From NCBI GenBank assembly GCA_963778465.1, contig CAVZUK010000003.1:992001-1056000 (forward strand): 64,000 nucleotides of DNA, read 5' to 3'. Both the position numbers and the translations under genes were made by a program. Shown one piece after another: positions 16,370 to 25,774 of this stretch. This DNA comes from CAVZBW01 sp963778465 (GTDB lineage Bacteria; Actinomycetota; Acidimicrobiia; Acidimicrobiales; RAAP-2). The notes below the pieces were generated by a model, which was given only the letters and a program-made list of their open reading frames with translations, did no database searches and had not been told where the DNA came from. Each line of letters starts with the position of its first letter. Position 1 is the first letter of the stretch.

Positions 16370-17143
16370 GTGCTATCGGATGCCGAAGTAGAGCAGTTCG
16401 TCGACGAGGGCTACGTCGCCCTCCGGTCGGCGTTCACGGTGCGTCTCGCCCGAGAGTGTCGAGAGCTCGCGGAAAGGCAGCTCGGGATCGACCCGATGGC
16501 CCCGGAGACCTGGACGCGCCAGGTCCTCCGGGGGTTGGTCGAGGGGCGGCCCTTACGCGATGCGGCAAACTCGCCCCGGCTGTTGGCCTCGGTCCGTCAG
16601 TTGCTCGATCCCGACGTCTGGCTGCCCCGGCCGAATCTCGGCAACGTTGTCGTGCGGTTTCCGAGTGTGGCCGATCCGGGGGATGCGGGTTTCCACATCG
16701 ACGCGAGCTTTCAGCCGGAGGGTGACCGCCGGTGGTTCGTGAATTATCGCTCCAGGGGTCGAGGCCTCCTCCTGCTGTGCCTGCTCTCCGACGTCGGAAC
16801 CGACGACGCCCCTTCCCGGTTGCTCCCGGGAAGTCATCTGGCGATGCCGAAGCTCCTCCGGCCGGCGGGTGAGCCAGGGCTGCCCGGCGCGTATGCGGGC
16901 CAACAATCGGAGATCCCGTTGCCCGACACCGGCGGGCGGGTCGTGGTCGCGACCGGCGAGCCGGGCGACGTCTTCGTGTGCCACCCGTTCCTGGTCCATG
17001 CGGCGAGCTGGCCGCACCGAGGACCGGTGCCTCGGTTCGTCGCCCAGCCGCCGATCGCCCTGCTCGATGCTCTGCGGCTCGATGGTGACCTTCGGCAGCT
17101 GTCACCGGTTGCACGGGCGGTGCGCCGGGGGCTCGACCGGTGA
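16370..17143 (+). CDS. phytanoyl-CoA dioxygenase (PhyH)-family protein
   Basis: The GTG at 16370 (VLSDAEVEQFVDEGYVAL) is chosen because it matches the family's usual N-terminus and follows AAAGGA. The 257-residue protein has the Fe(II)/2-oxoglutarate dioxygenase ligands: His-x-Asp in GFHIDASF near residue 111 and a distal His in CHPFLVHAAS near 208. The 2-oxoglutarate-binding Arg is in PRFVAQPPI. LLPGSHLAM is the conserved PhyH segment. It is probably a hydroxylase of a small molecule or lipid, and the substrate is unknown. The gene is divergent from the lipoprotein gene with a 17-bp gap. Confidence 0.75.
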   Translation: MLSDAEVEQFVDEGYVALRSAFTVRLARECRELAERQLGIDPMAPETWTRQVLRGLVEGRPLRDAANSPRLLASVRQLLDPDVWLPRPNLGNVVVRFPSVADPGDAGFHIDASFQPEGDRRWFVNYRSRGRGLLLLCLLSDVGTDDAPSRLLPGSHLAMPKLLRPAGEPGLPGAYAGQQSEIPLPDTGGRVVVATGEPGDVFVCHPFLVHAASWPHRGPVPRFVAQPPIALLDALRLDGDLRQLSPVARAVRRGLDR

Positions 17144-17183
17144 TCCGTCGGTCCACGGCGGTGAGACCGATTCGGGCGTGGGA

Positions 17184-17834
17184 CTAGCCGATGATGCCGA
17201 CCGCACGAGAGAGGATCACGAGGACGGTGACGAGGGACACCGACGCTTCGAGCATCATGAGCCACTTGGCCGAGATGCTGACGGGTGTCGCAACGGTCGG
17301 GCTGAAGGCGGTCGCGTTGGTGAAGCCGGTGTAGAGGTAGTCGAAGAAGCCGGGTTGCCAGTTCCGTGGACCGAGATCCGAGTAGATCATCTCGGGGAAG
17401 AGGAAGTCCGGCTCGCGCTCGCGCCCGGCGCTGCGCGCCGTCGGTCCTCCACGATCGAGCTCCCAGAACCACAGGCCGAAGACGATGAAGTTCGTCACCC
17501 AGATCGCGATGCCCGAGTACATGAGCTGGGTGCCCTTGGCCGGCTGGTTGTGTAGGACCCGGTCGACGAGCAGCGCCACCGAGATGATGTTGGCCAGGTT
17601 GATGAGCGCGATCACCGTGATGGAGAGGGCGCGCCAGATGGGATCGGCCGGGCGCGGGCCGACACGGCGGCTGATGGCGAGCGGAACGATCAGGAGAGCC
17701 TCGAGCGCCGGCAACAGCCAACGGGGTCCGACGGTGAGCCGGTTCGGCAGGACCACGTAGAGGACGATGGCGGCCACGACCGCCAGCTCGGCGGGCCAGC
17801 GGGCGTCCGGGGCGAATATCGTCCGCTTCACCAT
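17184..17834 (-). CDS. uncharacterised five- or six-helix membrane protein
   Basis: This 216-residue protein has about five hydrophobic segments: residues 15-30, 38-55, 68-92, 105-125 and 185-212. Between the last two is the stretch FFDYLYTGFTNATAFSPTV, which is conserved in a family of actinobacterial membrane proteins of unknown function and recalls a short pore loop. Names such as DUF1345-like have been used for similar proteins, but I am not sure of the assignment. It lies convergent with the PhyH-type gene. There is no operon partner. Confidence 0.6.
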   Translation of the reverse strand: MVKRTIFAPDARWPAELAVVAAIVLYVVLPNRLTVGPRWLLPALEALLIVPLAISRRVGPRPADPIWRALSITVIALINLANIISVALLVDRVLHNQPAKGTQLMYSGIAIWVTNFIVFGLWFWELDRGGPTARSAGREREPDFLFPEMIYSDLGPRNWQPGFFDYLYTGFTNATAFSPTVATPVSISAKWLMMLEASVSLVTVLVILSRAVGIIG

Positions 17835-17928
17835 TCCACCCGAGGTATTCTGCTGGCTCCTGGTGGTTGCAGCGCCACCATGGAACGCCGTCGCTTCCCT
17901 CTGAGATCAGGGCGGCGGCGCGCCCGCA

Positions 17929-18444
17929 TCAAGGTGCGCACGTGGGATTGGCCAACTTGCCGTCCGGGCAGGTCGCTGCCTCGGTCCACCTCACGCCGGT
18001 CAGGGTGGCGCCGCTCAGCTTGGCTCCGTCGAGGAAGGCACCCGCGAGGTCCGCATCCGACAGGTTGGCGCCGCTGAGGTCTGCCCCCACCAGATAGCCG
18101 TGGATCAGGCTCGCGTCGGTCAGGTTGGCGCCGGACAGGTCGGCCCCGTGGAGCGAGGCTCCCAGCAGGTTGGCGCGCACCAAGGTGGCATGGCCGCCGA
18201 GGCGGGCCCCGTCGAGCACCGCCGAGATGAGCCGAGCCCCGTCGAGGTTCGCGCCCTTCAGGTTCGCGTTGGTCAGGTCGGCATCGACGAGGTTGGCACC
18301 GCCGAGGTTGGCCCCCTCGAGATTGCATCCCGAGAGGTTGACCCCGGGTCCCCGGGCCTGGCAGTTCTCGGCGGCGGCGGCGGGCAGGCTCGTCAGTGCG
18401 AGGCCGGTCAGGACCAGGGCGATCGAGATGAGGATTCTTCGCAT
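17929..18444 (-). CDS. secreted pentapeptide-repeat protein
   Basis: The ATG at 18444 gives a 171-residue protein with a signal peptide (MRRILISIALVLTGLALTSLPAAAAE, cut after AAA). From about residue 35 to 150 nearly every fifth residue follows the A-(D/N)-L-x-x rule, as in GANLGGANLVDADLTNANL, giving about 23 repeats, enough for a right-handed beta-helix of five to six coils. One Cys pair lies at the start (NCQARG, GCNLE) and one at the end (TCPDG, PTCAP). Export distinguishes it from the cytoplasmic DNA-gyrase-protecting members of the family. Its role is unknown. Confidence 0.8.
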   Translation of the reverse strand: MRRILISIALVLTGLALTSLPAAAAENCQARGPGVNLSGCNLEGANLGGANLVDADLTNANLKGANLDGARLISAVLDGARLGGHATLVRANLLGASLHGADLSGANLTDASLIHGYLVGADLSGANLSDADLAGAFLDGAKLSGATLTGVRWTEAATCPDGKLANPTCAP

Positions 18445-18482
18445 CGGCGGAGTCTTCCCGATCGCCGGGGGGCATTCAAGGC

Positions 18483-20080
18483 TCATCCGCCGATGGTCGA
18501 ATCCCGCGCCACCCGATCGAGCACCTTCGCATCGGCGGGAAGCAGGTAGCCCTCTGCGACGTCCAGGGCGACCGCGCCATCCCACTTCTTCACGAAGGCC
18601 CCATGCGTGGGGTACAGCGCGGCGATCTGCGCATCCCCGAAGGGCGTCGTCCGTCCGAACAAGAAGCAGAACCCTCCTCCACCCGACGAGCCCGCGCCCG
18701 TCACCACGGCCACGGGGGCCTGTACCTGAGGGGTTCGCACGCCGCCCTGCGCCTCTCCGTGCGAGTTGTCCCGAACTGCGACGGGCTCGCCAGGTCGAGC
18801 CGCGGCGACTGTCGCGGGGCCCGTCCGGTGCCCACCCACTCCTCGAGCGCCTGGACCGCGGCGCGCAGCTCGTAGGTGTGGGCGCCGGCGTTGAGCGGCT
18901 CGGGGCAGGTGACGGCCCCTCCCTCGAACGAGGAGACGGGATCGACCATCGTGTCGAAGGTCTTGACGTCGGCCAGGCCGTTCCCGGTGTCGGTCATCGA
19001 CTCCACCAGGCCGTAGGTGTCGTCGTGCGCCGTGCCTGCGATCTCCCACTCCCGGATGAACCTGGTGGGGGGCTGCCGAGCGGAGGAGTACTGGAGCACC
19101 ACCAGGTCCGTCTCGGTCTCGAACATCATGAGGGGGACGCCCAGATCCCTGCGGATGAGCGTCGGCGTCGGCGCGTCGATCGAGAGCTGCGGGGACTGGG
19201 AGAGGGGGCTCCCGGACGCCCCTCGGCTGTACACGAAGTAGCCGTCGTAGATGCCCCTCGAGTGCGGGCCGAGTGCGTCGATGTACGTGACGAGCCGAAA
19301 TGCCGATTGCGACTCGCCGAGGGCGAGCACGCGTTTCGGCTCGAGCCCGCCGAGCACGGTGTGGGCGTCGCGACGAACGGCGGCCCCGGCCTGCTGGTAG
19401 ATGCTGTAGGAGTAGGTGTCGCCGGGGTGTTCGAGCGAGCCGTAGCGCGCCGGATCTGCGCCCTTGATGCCACCCGTCGCGCCGCCGAGGGAGTTGGGGG
19501 AGCCCACGACCCCCTCCGCCTGCGCGCTCACCCCGGCGTAGACCGCTCCGCTGCGGATCATCTGCACGTGGTCGGCGAGCCAGGCCGCCGCCGCATCGAC
19601 TCCGCCGCTCACGTTGAGCCACTCCACGATCACCGTCCCGTCGAAGCGCCTCGGGTCGATCGGCCGGTAGACGACGATCCGCGTCTCGTACGGGGCGCTT
19701 CCGGCCGACGTCACGGTCCACCGACCGTCGGTCGCCAACGGCGACGCGCTGGTGTAGGCCGTGGCGGTGCCCGAGAGGAAGTACTCGTGCTGCTCGTAGC
19801 CGACGTCGCGGAGCGGGAAGGTCGTGGTGCCGGGCAGGTCGATGCCCGACCCGCCGGTAACGGGCCCGGACACCGCGGCGTGCGGGACGCTCGGAGGAAC
19901 CGGGACGGTAGCGCCCGTTGCGGCCCCTCCGGCGGGCGAGGACTTGGCGGCGACCAGGATCGTCGGCATCGCCAGGGCGACCAGCGCCAACACCACGACG
20001 GCCCGTAGCGCGGCCTGCCGTAGCGCAGCGTGCGCAGCACGGGCTACCCACCCCGCGAGCGTGTCAATCGATGCATCCAA
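18483..20080 (-). pseudogene. exported alpha/beta hydrolase-domain (Abhydrolase_10-type) protein with one frameshift
   Basis: The gene reads from ATG 20080 through a membrane/signal segment (LRAVVVLALVALAMPTILVA, residues 27-46) and the main domain, with the Ser nucleophile motif LGESQSAFRLVTYI near residue 250. It reaches EEWVGTGRAP near 18820. There the frame must shift by one base to continue as ATVAAARPGEPVAVRDNSHGEAQ and on to a stop at 18483; without the shift the product ends after 38 wrong residues. The total length (1598 bp) is one base short of a multiple of three, which fits a single deleted G in a GC run. The restored protein is about 532 residues, normal for these hydrolases, whose substrates are mostly unknown. 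Confidence 0.75.
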
Positions 20081-20108
20081 TGCCCCCCAAGGGATGCCCC
20101 GGGCGTCC

Positions 20109-20696
20109 TTACCCGTCCCGGTCGGCGGATCCCACCTCTCGGTCCCAGAATCGGCGCCACGACTCCCACTTCTCCGGAAGCTCGGCCCGGCTGATCATCG
20201 GATTGCCCGGGAAGTGGAACCGGCCCGGCACCGAGAGCGGGTGCTCCAGGACGTCGGCTGCGTAGAAGACGACGGGCCTCCGACTGCGAAACAGCCACTG
20301 CCCGTCGCGGCGCTCGTAGCGGTCCCAGTACTGCATCGGCATGACGACCCACAGGTCGCCGACCTCGTGCTCCGGGCGGCAATAGACGACGCCCGTCGCG
20401 TGGTCGTCGTCCTGGAGGTCGATGACGTGGTTGCCCACGAGGTGGAACGTGGTCCGGTACGGGCGCAGGATCGGGTCAAACCACCTCGCGAGCGCCTCGC
20501 GCCCGCTCTCCCCGTTGCCCACCTGCACGTCGGGTACGAAAAGGGTCACGAGAGCCGCGACGTCCCTGCTGTCGAGGGCCAGGGCATAGCGGGACACGAG
20601 CTGCCGTATCTCCCGGTCGGCCTCCAGCCGCAGGATCGTGCTCGCCAGATCGCGATCCGTCGCTGGTCGGTCCCCGCCGCTGTCGGGGTCGGGCAT
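20109..20696 (-). CDS. SnoaL-like (NTF2-fold) protein
   Basis: The ATG at 20696 (MPDPDSGG) is preferred over a GTG at 20705 because GAGGTGA lies five to eleven bases before it. The 195-residue protein has the NTF2/SnoaL_4 pattern: REIRQLVSRYALALDSRDVAALVTLFVPDV near residue 30, then a curved sheet with HLVGNHVIDL and VYCRPEH. Such domains act as small hydrolases, isomerases or dehydratases of hydroxylated rings. A second member of the family is at 23264. It is divergent from the aminotransferase-fold gene at 20796 across 99 bp. Confidence 0.75.
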   Translation of the reverse strand: MPDPDSGGDRPATDRDLASTILRLEADREIRQLVSRYALALDSRDVAALVTLFVPDVQVGNGESGREALARWFDPILRPYRTTFHLVGNHVIDLQDDDHATGVVYCRPEHEVGDLWVVMPMQYWDRYERRDGQWLFRSRRPVVFYAADVLEHPLSVPGRFHFPGNPMISRAELPEKWESWRRFWDREVGSADRDG

Positions 20697-20795
20697 AAGG
20701 GTCACCTCGGATCCTGTCGGACCCGCCTGGTGCGGGCCGTCGGGACGGTGAGACAGACTAGGTGACGTGCCGAGCGAACTTCACGAGGTGGCCGC

Positions 20796-21998
20796 ATGAC
20801 CGCGCACCAGCCCCGGCGGATCACCGAATCGGGTCCCGTGCACGACCATCGGGAGATCGAGGCCGTCGTCGAGGTGCTGGAGAGCGGGACGCTCGATCTC
20901 GGCCCGCGTGTCGCGGAGTTTGAACGCCGGGGGGCCGAGCTCCTGGCCAAGCGACACGGAGTGATGGTCAATGCGGGTACGTCCGCCCTCTGGCTGGCCG
21001 TCGATCTCCTCGAATGCGAGCGTGGCGACGAGGTCATCACTTCGCCCTTGACGTTCTCGAGCGACATCGCACCCCTCGTCAGGTCCGGGATCGTGCCGGT
21101 GTTCGTCGACATCGACGTGCGCACCTACCAGGTGGACCCGGACGGGATCGAGGACATGATCGGTCCGAGGACCAAGGCGATCCTGGTCCCGAATCTGGTG
21201 GGCAACTGCCCCGACTGGGATCGCCTCCGGGAGATCGCCGACCGGCACGGGCTCCGCCTGGTCGAGGACAGCTGCGACGTCCTGGGCTCGAGACTCCGTG
21301 GCACGCCGACGGGCCGGCGCTCCGACATCTCGGTGACCAGCTTTGCCCGCTCGCACGCCATCACGGCGGCCGGAAACGGCGGGCTCATCGGCGTGGACGA
21401 CGAGCGCTCCCTGGACCTCACGCTCATGCGGAGACGATGGGGACGGCGCTCGGAGACCTATCTCTTCGGCAGCCGGAGCGGGGAGAGCGAGCGCTTCGGC
21501 CCGCTCGCGGACGGGACGCCCTACGACCTGATCTTCGTGTTCGACGAGATGGGCTACAACTTCGAGCCTTCCGAGATCATGGCGGCCTACGGCCTCGTCC
21601 AGCTGGACAAGCTGGAGGAGTTCAACGGCCGCCGGCAGGTCGCGTTCGACGCGATCGACCATGCGCTCGTAAAGCACGACGGTGCGGTCGTCCGCCCCGA
21701 GACGACGGCGGGCGTGGAGACGACGTGGATGCGCTACCCGTTCGTGCTCGACGAGGGGGTCGACCGAGTGGGCGTCCAGGAGTACTTCGAGGGTCAGGGC
21801 ATCTCGACGCGCATGGTCTGGACCGGCAACATCCTGCGCCAGCCCGGCTTCGCGGGGATCGAGCACCGCCAGCCCGACGGCGGGCTCCCCAATTGTGACC
21901 GCGTCATGGACCGGGCCCTCTCGCTGCCCACCCACCACGCACTGACGAGCGACGACGTGGGTCGCATCGTCCAGGCGATCACCGAGTGGCGGCCCTGA
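20796..21998 (+). CDS. DegT/RfbH-like sugar dehydratase with His in place of the PLP lysine
   Basis: This 400-residue fold-type I PLP enzyme of the DegT/DnrJ/StrS family has NAGTSALWLAV, the cofactor-binding Asp/Ser region VEDSCDVLGS, and the active-site segment SVTSFARSHAITAAGNGG. Position five of that segment, normally the Schiff-base Lys, is His. This is the hallmark of the 3-dehydratases RfbH (E1) and ColD. The region aligning with RfbH's iron-sulfur loop (here RRWGRRSETYLFG to GESERFG) has no cysteines, so the enzyme is more like ColD, which needs no reductase. The helix MGYNFEPSEIMAAYGLVQLDKLEEF is typical of RfbH-type proteins. No other sugar genes are nearby. The start is the first ATG after a 99-bp divergent gap. 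Confidence 0.8.
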   Translation: MTAHQPRRITESGPVHDHREIEAVVEVLESGTLDLGPRVAEFERRGAELLAKRHGVMVNAGTSALWLAVDLLECERGDEVITSPLTFSSDIAPLVRSGIVPVFVDIDVRTYQVDPDGIEDMIGPRTKAILVPNLVGNCPDWDRLREIADRHGLRLVEDSCDVLGSRLRGTPTGRRSDISVTSFARSHAITAAGNGGLIGVDDERSLDLTLMRRRWGRRSETYLFGSRSGESERFGPLADGTPYDLIFVFDEMGYNFEPSEIMAAYGLVQLDKLEEFNGRRQVAFDAIDHALVKHDGAVVRPETTAGVETTWMRYPFVLDEGVDRVGVQEYFEGQGISTRMVWTGNILRQPGFAGIEHRQPDGGLPNCDRVMDRALSLPTHHALTSDDVGRIVQAITEWRP

Positions 21999-22035
21999 GG
22001 GGCCCGCCCGCGGTCGTGATCGGTCCGAAGCGAGA

Positions 22036-23047
22036 TCAGTCCGAGAGGAGATCTCGGGCGAGGCGGAGCTGGTCCTTGCTCGAGCCGGAGACCATGAGGG
22101 TCGTCACGGGACTCTCCTCCCACGCCACGCGCCGCTTGCGGATCCGCTCGGGGGGCCCGACGAGGGAGATCTCGTCGGCGAACTCCTCCGGCACCGCGGC
22201 GATCGCCTCCTCGCGCTCGGCCCTCGAAGAAGAGGTCCTGGATCCGGTACGCCTCCTCCTCGAAGCCCATCCGGGCCATGAGCCGGGTGTGGTAGTTCTG
22301 GCCCTTGGCGCCCATCCCTCCGATGTAGAAGCCCAGGCGGGCCCTGACCGACTGGAGCGCGGCACTGACGTCGTCGTTCACCTCGAACGTCGCCAGCGCG
22401 TTGATCGCAAAGCCGGGGCCCGCTCCCTCCAGCTGGTCGGCGTAGACGTCTTGGCGGAACGGCGAGTAGTAGAGGGGAAGCCACCCGTCGGCGATCTCCG
22501 CGGTCTGGGTCACGTTCTTGGGTCCCTCGGCCCCGAGGAAGATCGGGAGGTCGGCGCGCAGCGGGTGCGTCATGATCTTGAGCGGCTTGCCCAGCCCGCT
22601 CGAACCCTCACCCGTGTACGGCAACTGGTAGTGCGCCCCCTCGAAGGTCAACGGTCCCTCGCGCCGGAGGGCGCGCCGGATGATCTCCACGTACTCCCGG
22701 GTGCGCTCGAGGGGTCGTCTCGACGGGGACCCGTACCACCCCTCGACGACCTGCGGGCCCGACACGCCGAGGCCGAGGATGAGCCGACCACCGGAGAGGT
22801 GGTCGAGCGTGACGGCCGCCATGGCGGTGGCCGTCGGGGTCCGGGCGGCGATCTGGACGACGCCCGTGCCGATCTTGATCCGCGACGTGTGCGCGGCGAG
22901 GTGCGCCCCGTAGGTGAAGGCGTCGTTGCCCCACGACTCGGCGACCCAGACAGAGTCGAATCCGAGCTCCTCTGCGTCCTGCGTCCGCTCCACGGCATCG
23001 GCGGGGGGACTCGCGCCCCAATACCCGAGTACGAGTCCAAGCTTCAC
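22036..23047 (-). pseudogene. LLM-class (luciferase-like, probably F420-dependent) oxidoreductase with a C-terminal frameshift
   Basis: The GTG at 23047 follows AAAGGAGG and gives VKLGLVLGYWGASPP. The barrel landmarks are DAEELGFDSVWVAESWGNDAF, KIGTGVVQIAARTP, ATAMAAVTLDHLSGGRLILGLGVSGPQVVEGWYG and LPIFLGAEGPKNV, all typical of the F420-dependent LLM group. Near 22220 the frame must shift to finish as AEREEAIAAVPEEFADEISLVGPPERIRKR and end LARDLLSD at 22036; unshifted, the last 65 residues are nonsense. Length (1012 bp) is one base over a multiple of three. The missing C-terminal helices are part of the barrel, so the product would probably not fold if the shift is real. The start region faces the AATAACGTTGTT motif. 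Confidence 0.75.
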
Positions 23048-23205
23048 GATCCTCCTTTGGGCCCGTCCGGGCCGTCGCCGTCCTGCCGGTGCATCCGCTG
23101 CACCGGCGCAGGCCTCGATCGAGGCACGGCGGTAGAGCCTGCCACAGAGGGGGCCGCCAGGCGGCGGGCGGCGTTCCGTCGCCGGAGCGTCATCCGAGCA
23201 TATGT

Positions 23206-23217
23206 AATAACGTTGTT
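23206..23217. promoter_or_regulatory. candidate operator AATAACGTTGTT between the LLM and SnoaL-like genes
   Basis: A near-perfect 12-bp palindrome lies in an AT-rich patch (TATGTAATAA to CTAAATTAA) within the 216-bp divergent space. The reverse complement of the site at 26293-26304 matches it at 11 of 12 positions. The MarR gene lies between the two sites, and is the first candidate to bind them. Confidence 0.5.
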
Positions 23218-23263
23218 CTAAATTAACGGGAGTCGTGCAGCGACCCGGGAGAGGGGTGTCCAC

Positions 23264-23737
23264 GTGGAAGGTCCGAGGATCGACCCGGCCTCGGTCCAGG
23301 AGCTGATGGGCCGGTGGTGGTACAACTACGACGAGGGGAACTTCGTCGTCCTCGCCGGCGTCCTGGCGCCGGACGTGCACTTCTCGTGTCGCACGGATAC
23401 CGGGACGACGGAGTACGAGGACTTCGTCCGCGCCGACGTCCGCGGTCGTGACGCCGTCATGCGGTGGCAGGAGACCCACCGCATCAACAGCCCCTACCCG
23501 CTGCGCCACAACGGGACCAACGTCCACATCGTGGAGCGCCGGGGAGCCGAGGCTTCGTTCGCCTCCTACATCCTCGTCACCCAGATCGTCGAGGGCCAGG
23601 TGTCCAACCTGTCGACCGCGATCGTCAACGGGAGCGTGCGCTCGGTCGACGGTGGCCTGCAGCTCACCCGGCTGGAGGTGGTGCTCGACACCCAGAGCTC
23701 CGCCACATTCGCCGAGGTGCGGACGTTGCGGGCATGA
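23264..23737 (+). CDS. SnoaL-like (NTF2-fold) protein
   Basis: This 157-residue protein starts at a GTG and has the SnoaL pattern: PASVQELMGRWWYNYDEGNFVVLAGVLAPDVHFSC, a long helix-turn, then curved strands with HNGTNVHIV and a C-terminal LEVVLDTQSS. Related proteins hydrolyse, isomerise or dehydrate ring substrates in catabolic and antibiotic pathways. It is the first gene after the AATAACGTTGTT site and is followed at 18 bp by an SDR, then an amidohydrolase and a MarR regulator, all on the same strand, so it probably heads that operon. Confidence 0.75.
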   Translation: MEGPRIDPASVQELMGRWWYNYDEGNFVVLAGVLAPDVHFSCRTDTGTTEYEDFVRADVRGRDAVMRWQETHRINSPYPLRHNGTNVHIVERRGAEASFASYILVTQIVEGQVSNLSTAIVNGSVRSVDGGLQLTRLEVVLDTQSSATFAEVRTLRA

Positions 23738-23755
23738 GGGCCGGGAGCTGGGCCC

Positions 23756-24538
23756 ATGGGTGAGCGACCGTCGAGGATGCCCCTCGACCTGACGGGACGG
23801 GTGGCGGTCGTGACCGGTTCGACCAAGGGCATCGGGCGCGCCATGGTCGAGGGGCTGGCCGGTGCCGGCGCCACCGTGGTCGTGAGCAGCCGCAAACAGG
23901 ATCTCTGCGACGAGGTCGCCGGAGAGATCGAGCGGTCAACCGGTGCACGGGCCCTGCCCCTCGCTTGTCACGTCGGCGACTGGGACGCCGTCGCAGCGTT
24001 CGTCTCGAGGGTGGTGGAAGAGCTCGGTGGGATCGACGTCCTCGTCAACAACGCCGGCATCACGCCGTCACGCCTCACGGTGAGCTCCATGGACCTTCGG
24101 GTGTGGCGAAAGATCTTCAACGTCAACCTCGAGGGACCGCTTCGCATGGCGCAGTGCGTCGCCCCCGTCATGCGGGACGGCGGAGGGGGCAGCATCGTCA
24201 ACGTCGGATCGATGGCGGCGTACTCGGGCGGGCCCGGCGTCTGCGCCTACGCAGCGTCGAAGGCGGCGCTCGTCAATCTCACCAAGAGCATGGCCACCGA
24301 GTGGGCGAGCTGGAAGGTGCGGGTCAACGTGCTCTCGCCGGGCCCCTTTGCGAGCGAGATGGTCGAGGGGGCGGAACGGAACGCACCGGGCTTCAAGGAG
24401 ATGATCGCCAGGGGGACGCTGATGGGGAGGGTGGCCGAGCCCCAGGAGATCGTGGGTCCGGTGCTCTACCTGGCGAGCGACGCCTCCTCGTTCGTGACCG
24501 GGGACGACCTCTCGGTCTCGGGGGGAATGCAGAAGTAG
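23756..24538 (+). CDS. short-chain dehydrogenase/reductase (SDR)
   Basis: This 260-residue classical SDR has the cofactor loop TGSTKGIGRA, NNAGIT, the catalytic Ser in NVGSMAAYS, and YAASKAALVNLTKSMATEW with Tyr and Lys four residues apart; it ends VTGDDLSVSGGMQK. It therefore probably oxidises or reduces an alcohol on a CoA-linked or ring intermediate with NAD(P). ATG 23756 is used; the next in-frame ATG at 23777 is also plausible. It sits second in the operon after the SnoaL-like gene and before the amidohydrolase. Confidence 0.85.
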   Translation: MGERPSRMPLDLTGRVAVVTGSTKGIGRAMVEGLAGAGATVVVSSRKQDLCDEVAGEIERSTGARALPLACHVGDWDAVAAFVSRVVEELGGIDVLVNNAGITPSRLTVSSMDLRVWRKIFNVNLEGPLRMAQCVAPVMRDGGGGSIVNVGSMAAYSGGPGVCAYAASKAALVNLTKSMATEWASWKVRVNVLSPGPFASEMVEGAERNAPGFKEMIARGTLMGRVAEPQEIVGPVLYLASDASSFVTGDDLSVSGGMQK

Positions 24539-24583
24539 GGGTGGGCCGGCAGCCGCGGGCTGAGCTGGCAAGTTGACTGAGTC

Positions 24584-25774
24584 ATGACTGAAGCAGTATT
24601 GTCCGCTGCCATGACCAGCCGCTACCTGATCGTCTCGTCGGACTGCCACGCGGGGGCCAATCACGCCACTTACCGGGAGTACCTGCCCTCGGCATGGCAC
24701 GAGGAATTCGACGCCTGGCGCGGCCGCTACCGGAACCCGTTTCGTGATCTGCAGGCCGACGGGCGGACCCGCAACTGGGACGACGCCCGGCGGACCAGCG
24801 AGCAAGAGGCCGACGGCATCGTGGCCGAGGTCGTGTTTCCGAACACCGTGCCGCCCTTCTTCCCGACCGGGCAGGTGGTGGCCCCGGCGCCGAAGAACGA
24901 CGAGGACTTCCCCCGTCGGCTGGCCGGGTTGCACGCCCACAACCGCTGGCTGGTCGACTTCGTCCGGGAGCGGCCGGGTCGCCGTGCCGGCCTGGGCCAG
25001 ATCTTCTTGAACGACATCGACCAGGCGGTCGAGGACGTGCGCTGGATGAAGGCCAACGGTCTGGCCGGTGTGCTGCTCCCCGGGGTCTCGCCCGACACCC
25101 CGTGGGTCGAGCCGCTGTTCTCGCCTGCGTACGAGCCCCTGTGGACCGTCTGCGAGGAGCTCGAGATGTCCGTGACCCACCACTCGGGTGGTAGTGGGAT
25201 CCCGAGCTACGGCCGCTACCCGTTTGCCAACGCGCTCTTCGTGATGGAGACGGGGTTCTTTGCCAACCGGGCCATGTGGCACCTGATGCTCTCGGGCGTC
25301 TTCGACCGGCACCCGGACCTGAGGCTGGTGCTGACGGAGCAGGGGTCCGCGTGGGTGCCCGGCGTCCTCGAGCGGATGGACACGCTCTGGGATCGCATGA
25401 CGGGCGGGCGCATCGGCGAGCTCGACGTTCCCGAGGGCGCCGTCACCAAGAGGAGGCCCAGCGAGTACTTCGTCGACAACGTGTGGCTGGGTGCGAGCTT
25501 CCCGACGCCCAAGGACGCCGAATGCTTCGCCGACATCGGCATCGACAAGATCATGTGGGGGAGCGACTATCCCCACGACGAGGGATGCTTCCCCCGCAGC
25601 CGAGAGTCGCTGCGGGCGGCCTTCTCGAGCTGGCCGGAGCGGGACATGAGGAAGATCCTCTCGGAGAACATCGCCCCGGTGTACGGGTTCGATCTCGAGG
25701 CGCTCGCGCCGATCGCCGCCCGGGTCGGGCCGACCGTCGAGGAGATCGCCACCCCCCTCGACCCGGCTGCGTGA
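24584..25774 (+). CDS. amidohydrolase-2 family protein
   Basis: This 396-residue protein is a TIM-barrel metal enzyme. The first ligand pair is Asp-x-His in VSSDCHAG (residues 20-22), His candidates are in VTHHSGGSG and FANRAMWHLML, and the last Asp is in MWGSDYPHDEG near 325. The family (ACMSD-like) includes decarboxylases, hydrolases and meta-cleavage-product hydrolases, and the closest group is uncharacterised amidohydrolases next to acyl-CoA genes. An in-frame ATG at 24611 is an alternative start. Its TGA overlaps the GTG of the MarR gene by four bases, so the two are co-translated. Confidence 0.8.
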   Translation: MTEAVLSAAMTSRYLIVSSDCHAGANHATYREYLPSAWHEEFDAWRGRYRNPFRDLQADGRTRNWDDARRTSEQEADGIVAEVVFPNTVPPFFPTGQVVAPAPKNDEDFPRRLAGLHAHNRWLVDFVRERPGRRAGLGQIFLNDIDQAVEDVRWMKANGLAGVLLPGVSPDTPWVEPLFSPAYEPLWTVCEELEMSVTHHSGGSGIPSYGRYPFANALFVMETGFFANRAMWHLMLSGVFDRHPDLRLVLTEQGSAWVPGVLERMDTLWDRMTGGRIGELDVPEGAVTKRRPSEYFVDNVWLGASFPTPKDAECFADIGIDKIMWGSDYPHDEGCFPRSRESLRAAFSSWPERDMRKILSENIAPVYGFDLEALAPIAARVGPTVEEIATPLDPAA

